Assembly: GCF_905404315.1 (NCBI RefSeq)
Contig: NC_066292.1
Span: 10,788,001 to 10,852,000 of the forward strand
Length of the DNA: 64,000 bases
Reading direction: 5' to 3'
DNA from: Leptidea sinapis
Lineage: Eukaryota > Arthropoda > Insecta > Lepidoptera > Pieridae
Shown here piece after piece: positions 32,098 to 40,610 of the stretch (position 1 is its first letter; the number at the start of each line of letters is the position of its first letter). The position numbers were made by a program, and so were the translations under genes. The notes under the pieces were generated by a model. The model saw nothing but the letters and a program-made list of their open reading frames with translations, was not told the DNA's origin and ran no database searches.

Positions 32098-32394
32098 GGT
32101 TGCATCTGCACTTGGAAACCAGCTTGTGAGTGCTCAACTCAAACCCAACAATGTGGAGACACAGAAGTGTATAAGAAAGTTGTCCGTTTCAACAGAGATG
32201 AATCACAGAAAGATGGCGATCACATATCCTGTTCCTGTGGGGGTGATAGTAAACTTAAAAGTGTGGACACGCAGACGATGGAGTGCGAATGTGTGGAGGC
32301 AGAAGAACACACATGCAATTATAAAGCTGTAGAATACGAGGGTATGAAGAATAAAAATGTCTGCCGGTTCACTGTTGATGCATATTTTGCTTAA
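32098..32394 (+). CDS. Cysteine-rich terminal exon candidate, unknown family
   Basis: Behind an acceptor-like ATTTTTTTCAAG, a frame of 98 codons runs to TAA with eleven cysteines: GCICTW, PACEC, QQC, ISCSCGG, MECEC, HTC and NVCRFTVDAYFA. Codon use and the absence of low-complexity residues look like real coding sequence, and the AT-rich flanks do not. An ATTAAA lies about 150 bp downstream. I do not recognise the family; a secreted disulfide-rich protein is one reading. Upstream exons were not found. It could be a nested gene, a neighbour on the opposite strand to the Dscam-like gene, or a relic. Confidence 0.5.
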   Translation, partial: GCICTWKPACECSTQTQQCGDTEVYKKVVRFNRDESQKDGDHISCSCGGDSKLKSVDTQTMECECVEAEEHTCNYKAVEYEGMKNKNVCRFTVDAYFA

Positions 32395-32689
32395 ATTGTC
32401 AAATAATATAATCACACTCAAAAAGGGGATCAATCTCGAAATGACAGAAACAATAATCTGGAAGCTAGTATACTACTTCATATTGTTCTAAAAGATGACA
32501 AAACTGTACTACTGATGTCAAAAATGTAAAATACTATACGTTATTAAAGTTGTGAGGTCACAAATATCAGTTTTTCTACAATTTCTAGGTTGCTGTAGCT
32601 CCAATGATATTAACTATCTATTATAAAAATTTAAGTTAATTATAGGCGGCATGTTTTCGCTCTATAGTTATTTGTTCAACAAGTGAGCA

Positions 32690-33015
32690 AAGTTTGCTGC
32701 GAGTGCTGACTTTAAATCACGAATTGGCGAAGTAGTCTAGAATTGAATCACGAGCGTAGCGAGTGATTCTAATATAGACTACCGAGGTAGTGAGTGACTC
32801 GATACAAAAAAATGCTCCCGGGTGAAACACACAACTATTCACCTCGACTAGCGAGAAAAGAGTTATAGGTTATGTAAGAGAAACAATTAACAATTCAGAT
32901 AATATTAAACAATGTTTATTATAAATATCATTTTTTAACGCGGAGTAATTCCCGGATGTATGGTGACGTGGGGTTCGAAATTTAAATCACATTGCCTCAC
33001 GCTCGCAGCAAAAAG
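32690..33015. mobile_element. Inverted-repeat element (TTTGCTGCGAG ends)
   Basis: TTTGCTGCGAGTG on the left pairs with the complement of CACGCTCGCAGCAAAA on the right, and both sides continue with a TTTAAATCAC-like stretch. Inside there is a GAATCAC...GTGATTC palindrome. It has no ORF. Confidence 0.5.
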
Positions 33016-33360
33016 CAGAGTCATGCTGGTGCTCGATGGTTTTCTCATCAAGAACCTTGCTTCTGTTGTTAATTTTGATGCTATATTTTTGCATTTTTAT
33101 ACTTTTTGATTTTGTAAGTTTTTCGCTTTAGTATTTCTTCTCAAATATGCAAAACTTTTTAAAATGATGTTGCTCAGAATATTAATTCAAAAGAGTTCCA
33201 CTCTTTGAGTATCTTTCCACTTCTTTTCATTGAAGCTTCCAGAGTGGTAGTAAATAATAAAATGTAGACATATGACATTGACGTGAGCGTAATTTTCCAA
33301 CCCACATGAATAACTTAAAATAAATTTGATGTGATTAGATTTGAGAGGTATCACATGAGC

Positions 33361-33545
33361 GATGCGCGTCTTTCCATCGTGGAAAGACCGCATAAGAAAG
33401 TTCATTCCATAGTAAGCGTTTAAGAAAGTTTCTTGAAAACCGCACCGTAGCTTCTCTACGGTGCGGTTTGCCAAACATCCAGAATGTGAGGATTATATTC
33501 TAGTTTGGAACGTGTCGTGTGACGACGAAGGCCAACCAACGATCT
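33361..33545 (-). mobile_element. LINE-B-related 3' fragment (minus)
   Basis: GTCTTTCCATCGTGGAAAGA, TTCTTGAAAACCGCACCGTA, then CATCCAGAATGTGAGGATTA and GTGTCGTGTGACGACGAAGG follow the LINE-B order 47090-47220 in antisense at lower identity. It includes a hairpin at 33437-33469. Confidence 0.6.
33437..33469. repeat. 14-bp perfect hairpin
   Basis: AAACCGCACCGTAG and CTACGGTGCGGTTT flank the loop CTTCT. Confidence 0.95.
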
Positions 33546-33849
33546 GGCTATGGAACTGTTTGAAACACTCCCCGAGATAAATACAGTATTACACATTGTT
33601 AAGTGAGTTGAGAAAATATTCCACTTGTGCCGTATAGAACGATAGAAATTGGGCTAATATTGTATCCCTCTGTTGATGGCCACCAAGTTCTCCGAAGCCA
33701 ATTTAGGGATTGCACTAGCGCAAAATTTTAACATCCAATATTCCTATTCTAGGTGTGGAGGACCATTTTATACAGGAGTATTGCGTAGAGAGAGAGAAAG
33801 AGAGCGGTGATATAAAGTATGGTTTATATTTAACCACGTTCTAGGGCTT

Positions 33850-34068
33850 ATTTTTTTTATGTTAATAAGGGACAAGATGAGCATTACTTTCAGCTGATGG
33901 TAATAGATACGCCCTGCCCATTACAATGCAGTGCTGCTCAGGATTCTTGAAAAACCCGAAAATTCTGAGTCGCACTACAATTGTGCTCGTCATCTTGAGA
34001 CAACATGTTAAGTCTCATTTGCTCAGTCATTTCACTAGCTACAGCGCCCTTCAGACCGAAACACAGTT
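33850..34068 (+). mobile_element. Rep-A copy 6, 3'-truncated
   Basis: It starts at oligo-T and GGGACAAGATGAGCATTAC and runs to CTTCAGACCGAAACACAG, where the THAP repeat begins. The last third of rep-A is missing. Confidence 0.85.
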
Positions 34069-34079
34069 TGTTATTTACA

Positions 34080-34405
34080 TTGTTTGCTTCATGTTATTTT
34101 ACATTGAAATCAATGGCGTTCTACATAGAACTAGAAGAGAAGAAATGAATAAAATACAAAATACTTACTGATGATAATATGTGTCCCAGTGTCTTTCTTA
34201 TTTCTTGTAGTTATTGTTTTTACAAAGTTTTACTACGCAACCCGGCATTATTGTAAAGTTTAACAGAACATGTGGCACGTCAATGTCACACATTGTTCGA
34301 GACTGGCTTGAGTACGCTCACTTGGGCGTAGAATTAGTTGCCGCACTATGCGACTACGCCTGCTGTATCTAGTCGGAGCGCAGTAGAGACCAATCGTTAA
34401 TCCCT
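34080..34405 (-). pseudogene. THAP first-exon repeat, copy 2
   Basis: On the minus strand an ATG (34248-34246) opens MPGCVVKLCKNN, a THAP-domain start, followed after a stop by sequence parallel to copy 1 and then the donor-like CATCA|GTAAGTATTTTG. The leader upstream of the ATG matches copy 1 for about 157 bp. Past the donor, this copy carries an extra segment with TTCTTCTCTTCTAG, an acceptor-like string absent from copy 1. Whether this is a transposon end or a duplicated promoter plus exon is open. Confidence 0.6.
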
Positions 34406-34997
34406 ATAATATATCTATAATCTCTAAAGAAAAAATAAGTTAATTCCGGCACTTATCAATAATGTCCAGATAGGGCCCCTTTTTAATCTGTCGTAAGTCG
34501 GAGAGGCAAGGAAGTGATAGGGCAGAAAAATCGTAATATCCCTCGTCAGAAACGTTCGAGGCAATGTGGTCGTACTGATATTGCATTGAAATGAAACAAA
34601 AATTTTAATCTAACATTATATTTCGAAATTTAATTTCTATCAAATTAAAAATCACATGAACTAAACAAAGTAAAATCAGTCTTTTTGAAGATAAAAATTA
34701 TTCTACAACTACAACATTTGAGAATATTTGGCAACATTATATTAAAACATCATTATTTTATAAACTTATCTTATATAATTATATTTGTCGCAAATATATT
34801 AAAATACCGATTCGTTCAATAAATTCTATTCTACAATAATTCATATTAAGATTGCAAGAGTACGCATATCTGTTGTCATAAACTCCACAGAAATTAACTT
34901 ATGATACAATACAACTTTTTGACTATTCATGTTTTCGAATGTCATTTCGGTATAAAACATGGCTTCAATTGTTTTAACCACAACTATATTTTTTTTA

Positions 34998-35443
34998 CTA
35001 GCTGATTTTCGTGACTTCGTCCGAGTGCACACATGACTGTTCTCGTAGTGCTTATTATTATTATATTAAACTAAAGATTTATTTTATGAAAATAAGGGAC
35101 GAGACGAGCACGACGTTCAGCTGATGGTAATTGATACTCGCCGCGCATTACACTACAGTGCCGCTGAAGATTATTGAAAAACTCAAAAATTCTGAGCGGC
35201 ACCACAAGTCTCATTTGCCCAGTAATTTCACTAGCTACAGCGCCCTTCAGACGGAAAGACAGTAATGCTTACACATTACTGCTTCATGGCAGAAATAGGC
35301 GTCGTCGGTATCGCAATATTTTTGATAAGGGCCAAGTGTCCAAAGAATAAAACTTAGAAGACTGAATTGAAATCTATCGAGTACTTTTTCCATGATGCGC
35401 AACAAATGAAAACCTCTATCATTTTATTTATATAGATATCGTT
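34998..35443 (+). mobile_element. Short dispersed element split by rep-A copy 7
   Basis: CTAGCTGATTTTCGTGACTT and CGTCCGAGTG at 35000-35028 resemble the start of the CTAGC-type element, and AACCTCTATCATTTTATTTA with TATAGAT at 35413-35443 resembles its end. Rep-A (35080-35312) lies between. Confidence 0.45.
35080..35312 (+). mobile_element. Rep-A copy 7
   Basis: GGGACGAGACGAGCACGACG to CATGGCAGAAATAGGCGTCG, with both stem arms (GTGCCGCTGAAG and CTGAGCGGCAC). It lacks the terminal CCTCCCACTGG. Confidence 0.85.
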
Positions 35444-35444
35444 T

Positions 35445-36780
35445 AACAATTGGACATGAGTTTACTTTTGCTAATTTGCGATTACTGAAAACATTTAAGA
35501 ACAAAAAATAATAACAACAATGAAAAAAATTATTCCACCGACTACAATTCACAGTTGTATTAATAAATCATTCGGCAAAGCTAATCTCGCGTGCGGGCCC
35601 CTTTCCTAATTTTCGAAGCCAAATAAGAAATTGCATAGCGCATACATATACATAATATACGTAGATACTATAGTTGCTTTCATAGAAATCTCAATAAGAA
35701 GGATCACTTCTTACTCGCTGGTGGTCAACACAATGTCAATAAATTATTCCACAAAAATAGCAGTCATTCATACGTTTTATTAAAATACACCTTAGATAAT
35801 TTATACGCCTAGATAGAGTCTCTTGCTGTTAGACAACCGATAAAAACAGGCCAGGAATATTAGTTTAGTGTGCATGACAAGCTAGGTACGTCTTACACTC
35901 GCAATTTGTATGACACTCTGTGTTAGCGTGCGTGCATTGCTCAAATTAGAGGTTAGTTCTAAACTCGATATTTTTCGGTGCTTTCATAGCTGTAATAGTC
36001 TATATAGACGTATAAATGATCTAAGCAACTCACACTTGTATTCATAAATCACTAAGCAAATCGTAACCTGTGCGGCGACGTGCTTAACGCGCCAATGTAA
36101 GTAACATTATACCTTCTTCTTTAGATTTCTATGCAAACATTTTATGTAAAAATGACGTTCTATACATATAGACAAATCGCGTCATATAAAACAAAGCCAA
36201 AATATGGAACATGCCACAAATTACATTAGACTAAGCTTCGACTGCTGTATCTATACATTGCCGCATTTACTCCAGTTATTTAAAATATTCTTGGTCAATA
36301 AGCAGTAATGTAAGACATTTGTTCAGTTCAGGTTTAATTCGGACAGTGAGAGCTGTTGACACACAACTAAGGAGAAAAGTGTGCTTACATTGTCTTTAGC
36401 ACACTTTTACCGTTTCGCTATCAGACTGTGAATGATATGTCCATATGTATATAGAACGTCATTGGTTGTACAGTTAATTAAGAAAACAATGTATATTGTT
36501 ACAAACTGCATATAAAATTAATTACAAAATTTATGAACATTTTCTTGTTTGGATCTTTTAATAACTTCTATATAATATTTCATAACAAAAAACCTGCACA
36601 GGAAAATATTCAATAATTCATGAATTTCTACTCAACCACTGCAAGTAGTAAAATCCCCAATTATGACAATGTACCTTATTGAACCTACATTTTCTTCGTT
36701 AACATTAGATATTATATTTTACGTTAATTGCTTATTGTAAGAGGATACTTGGATACTTAAAAGACAGATTGTATCCCTTA
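35445..36780. other. Unassigned stretch
   Basis: No gene or shared repeat family was recognised. Confidence 0.45.
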
Positions 36781-36784
36781 TTAA

Positions 36785-36945
36785 ATACAATAATTAATTA
36801 AAAGGAGCGCAAAAAAATGCTGGGAGAGTTTCTTGCGCCACTTCTTCTCTCTCAAAGCGCCATTTGTTTCCGAAGCGGTAGTACAATTAGAAATGACATC
36901 AAAAAGGATTCTAAAGGAATCAATTTTGAGAAAATAAATGCGTTT
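36785..36945 (+). mobile_element. LINE-C 3' UTR copy
   Basis: GCTGGGAGAGTTTCTTGCGC, CTCAAAGCGCCATTTGTTTC and TTCTAAAGGAATCAATTTTG, ending AAATAAATGCG. Confidence 0.85.
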
Positions 36946-37454
36946 TTACAAGTTAACCTTATTATTTACAAAATTCAAAAGATAGATTATATCCAGTAGC
37001 TAAGTCGATATTTTTATATTTCATAAATAATTTTCCAAAAAAAAAAAATTATAATTAAGTTCAATGACACCTTGGCTTTTATATTATTTTAATAAAGGTT
37101 TGTTTACATTTTCGGTGTTGATACAATCACATTTACAGCTACCTATGATGCGGTATCCTACAGGTTTCTGAAAAAAAAAAACACATTTTGATAACTATTG
37201 GTTGTCTGAATTAGTACAGCTTCTGCAACACTTATAACAAGCATAAATACCATCAGTATGCATGATGACAACATTAAGTATTGAAGAAATAGTATAAATT
37301 GAGCTTTATGAAAAAATACGATTCTAGGATTGTCATAATGACACAGTTTTGATCTAAAATATATGAAGACAAAAAAGATATTTAATAAGATAATAGAATA
37401 AAATATGGCGATCGGCCACGTTGATTGAACACCACGACAAGAGCGCTTTCGCGG

Positions 37455-37862
37455 GTAATTGAAAATAAAAAATACGGGTTGCACTCCGAGAGTGCCGGTA
37501 GAAGTAAAAACTTGAACATAAACGTTGTGCATTTTTGAATATTTTGGAATGGTTAGAGAATAATTTCGCACGAATTGCCTTATTTATGAGTAAAAATTTA
37601 CTAGCATTTATATGGTTAAATACAATATTCATTTATATCGCTATCGTACACAAAAATGACAATTTATATTACATAAAAAATGTAAAACTTCAAAACTATT
37701 CCAATTATTTTTAAAAGTGTGTCTCTAAGAAAAATCAACTCTCATCCATAATTTCAACGACTGTCTTACGAATTTTCGATCAGGTCACGTGTCCTGACGC
37801 GAGTTTCACATTTTATAACCATCCCAAGAAAAGTGCTGAACGCCGCTAAAGAATTTTAATTA
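37455..37862 (+). mobile_element. Short TIR element F, copy 3
   Basis: GGGTTGCACTCCGAGAGTGC and GTAGAAGTAAAAACTTGAAC at the left; TCGATCAGGTCACGTGTCCT, then CCATCCCAAGAAAAGTGCTG at the right. The interior is longer than in copy 1. Confidence 0.65.
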
Positions 37863-38284
37863 AAAAATTTAAAATTGATTTAAATATAGTAATTTGCACG
37901 ACAGCTTTGCTTATTGCTGAAATTAAGTTGTTTTCGAAAATACTAGGCCTGTTCCGACATTTTAAAAGAGGGATCCAAATTATGTCATCATGCATATTAT
38001 AGTTGTAATAAATCATCTAGCGTATTTAAATTAGTTTGACTAGCGATATCTAGTATACTCTAAATTTTAGTAAACATCTTAAGCCCGTCTCCAGGATCTA
38101 AACTTATAACGATAAGTGTGAGTAATTTCAGGACTAAAATGTTATTAGCCATGTAGCATGTTAAATCTGTGCACACACTGTGTGTGCTGTGTGTGTTAAA
38201 TTTGAATTAACAGGAATAATATCTGGAACTTTTGAACTCAAACCTTCCTAAAGAACGAAGTTATGACAATAAACAATATATTTA

Positions 38285-38530
38285 CTTCTTCTGACTCTTT
38301 CATTCATCAACGCAGTGCTTAGGCACTAGTCCCACTAGCTTGAAACACTTGGACATAATTTGTTCAATGAGCACTAAGAAGAAATTCTTAGGAATTTCAC
38401 CGCGAAGGGATCTAATATGGGATGAACGATTCAGGCACCTCCTCCACGAGCGTTGTCACTATTGCGTGTCTCTACATTCTCATAGAACGTGCCTCAACAC
38501 GATGATATTATCGCGGCGATACGAAGAGTG
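38285..38530. other. GC-richer segment of unknown origin
   Basis: Between the AT-rich flank and rep-A copy 8 lies a segment open for about 50-70 codons on both strands (plus: ISPRRDLIWDERFRHLL; minus: RGEIPKNFFLVLIEQIM). Neither reading is recognisable. It may be an old LINE remnant. Confidence 0.35.
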
Positions 38531-38537
38531 GCCGATT

Positions 38538-38897
38538 TTTTTTTTACGAAATAAGAGATGAGACGAGCAGGACGTTTTATTGATCGCAATTGATACGCCC
38601 AGCCCATTACAATGCAGTGTCGCTCAGGTTTCTTGAAAACCCCAAAAATTCTGAGCGGCACTACGAATGCGCTCGGCACCTTGAGACATAAAATGTTAAG
38701 TTTCATTTACGCAGTAATTTCACTAGCTACGGCGCCCTTCAGACTGAAACACATAAATGTTTACACATTACTACTTCACGGCAGAAATAGGCGCTGTTGT
38801 GGTACCCATAATAGCCGGCTTCCTGAGCAAAGGAGCCTCCCACAGACATAGATCCAAGTCTTGTCTTTGGATCTATGTCTGTGGAGCCTCCCACTGG
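38538..38897 (+). mobile_element. Rep-A copy 8 with duplicated terminus
   Basis: A full copy from AGATGAGACGAGCAGGACG to GAGCCTCCCAC. Instead of ending, it continues into a 45-bp palindrome (38840-38884) and then a second GAGCCTCCCACTGG. Both internal stem arms are present. Confidence 0.88.
38840..38884. repeat. 18-bp perfect hairpin at rep-A terminus
   Basis: CCACAGACATAGATCCAA (38840-38857) and TTGGATCTATGTCTGTGG (38867-38884) flank a 9-base loop. The arms overlap the two copies of GAGCCTCCCAC at the element's end. Confidence 0.95.
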
Positions 38898-38937
38898 TAA
38901 ATGCGAGCAAAACGTCAATCGCTGCGCGCTTTTCCTT

Positions 38938-39365
38938 ACATTTATTTTTATGGAAGAGGATGAGAAACGAGCGTATGAATCACCTGATGATAAGTGATCA
39001 CCACCGCCCACATTGTCTTACAGCAACAGAGGACTCACAGGAACGTTGACGGCCTTTATCTTTGGAAGGTGTACGCGCTTTTTTTGAAGGTAACCGTGTC
39101 GTATCGTCCCGGAAATACCGCACAAGGACAAGCGTATTCCACAACTTTGTACTACGTGGAAGTAAGCTCGTTGAAAAACGCACTTTGGAGGACCGCCACA
39201 CATCCAGATGTTGAGGATGATATCCTAATTAGTGGCATGTCTTGCAAAGGTGGAATTTGGCGGAAGGAATTATATTAATTGGCTAATCGTCAACCCGTGG
39301 AGATTAGCCGACGACGGAGGAGCAAATTCATCTTCAACGCTCGTAGACGTAGCGCCTATGTGACT
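38938..39365 (-). mobile_element. LINE-B 3' fragment (minus)
   Basis: On the plus strand, TAAGTGATCACCACCGCCCA, AACGTTGACGGCCTTTATCT and GAGGACCGCCACACATCCAG, complementary to LINE-B 47030-47390. Beyond 39260 the match decays but follows the RT C-terminal region. Confidence 0.85.
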
Positions 39366-40205
39366 ATCTACAGCTGGTTTCATTACAAAGAGCATTCTAA
39401 AAATTGTAGTATCTCGGTTGGAGAAATCAACTCAATAGTAAGAAATTTGTAAGGCAAAAACTGACTAATTTTAAAATATCATAGCGTACGTATCATAGCA
39501 TAGCTTAGCTAGACTGCTTATAACAAAATATAACGAACCCTCACTGCCTGAAACTCTGAAAACAAATATTACTGTTATCGTAGGACGGTTTTAGTGGTAG
39601 GGCATTAACAGATAGAAATCGTAAGGAAAAAGCCTTATACCCCATTCCGTTTCATCCGGCATGGTTCGGATATAATTGGCAACCGCTGGCTGCGACATTA
39701 AATGATAATGACATATATCGAATGTTGTGGTTATGAAGCCTAATTCGTATATGAGAATATTGCTGATAATTAAGTAATCTTTAAGATATTTTCATAAAAT
39801 GAGAGAAAAAACAAAGAATGAGAGAGAGAAAAGTTGCATGGAGGGGATATAAAGCGTTTTCCTTAAATCACGGAAATTAAATATCATAAATAATTAAGAA
39901 GGTATCCATATGAAGTTATATTAGGAGCTGAAAATATATTAACTTTAATCTTAAAAACAGTTAAGTTTTTTTATTTTTTACAGTCGAAAATAAAATGGTC
40001 ACTCAATACGTTTATTTATTTACGGTGTGTGTAAATTGTTGCATTTCCTGTAGTACTCAATAACTCTTGTATTTTTGCTTAGAAATTTATATTTACTTTT
40101 TTTTTAACTTACTCGGGTAAGGAATTCAGTATTTAACGTTTGAATATTATTTTTTCATCACTTTACGTATATTGTAATTGAAATGATTTGTAAATGTTGA
40201 AGTTG
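39366..40205. other. Unassigned AT-rich stretch
   Basis: I could not identify the expected last exon of the Dscam-like gene here or further left. Confidence 0.4.
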
Positions 40206-40214
40206 AAGCTGTTA

Positions 40215-40352
40215 ATGTTGGTTTAAAAGAGTGGCGATGAGTTTCTTGCCACTTCTTCTCATCTTTTCCGAAGTGGTGGTAAATGTAAAAGGTTCATTCA
40301 TAAGTGTCATTTCCTTGACCTACATTAAAAATAGTAATTTTGATTTGATACC
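40215..40352 (+). repeat. LINE 3' end
   Basis: GATGAGTTTCTTGCCACTTC, TTCCGAAGTGGTGGTAAATG, TTCATAAGTGTCATTTCCTT and AATTTTGATTTGA match the 3' UTR style of 8036-8112. Confidence 0.6.
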
Positions 40353-40529
40353 GCATATACGTATGTTTTAAAACTGAGTTAAACTTGATAGATAAAAATT
40401 TACATCTTATGTGTAACCCAAAGTTTTGTTGCCTGAAACTCTGAAGTCGTTGATTTTAAAAGACAACTGTTTGATTTCTTTAATTATATAAGTTTGTTAG
40501 TCTCAGATTGTTTTTAAATAATAACTTAC

Positions 40530-40610
40530 TTCTTGGAGCACTTTTTAAAGTAGTTGATCTTGATACGCAATCACTGTCTTCTGACTCTGATCTCATTTGG
40601 AAACTTGTTT
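40530..40610 (-). CDS. Dscam: Dscam-like exon 21: cytoplasmic tail
   Basis: Acceptor TTTGTTTTACAG, donor GTAAGTTA. It encodes ETSFQMRSESEDSDC followed by SRSTTLKSAPR. It is 81 bp and phase 1 at both ends, so skipping would keep the frame. The acidic/serine cluster suggests phosphorylation sites (inference). Confidence 0.8.

Noticed and set aside
37158..37632. Overlapping 137- and 92-codon minus-strand frames with hydrophobic segments
   Set aside because: They overlap TIR element F and AT-rich sequence; no conserved motif. The apparent membrane segments follow from base composition.
38985..39278. 94-codon plus-strand frame
   Set aside because: It is the antisense of the LINE-B 3' fragment at 38938-39365.
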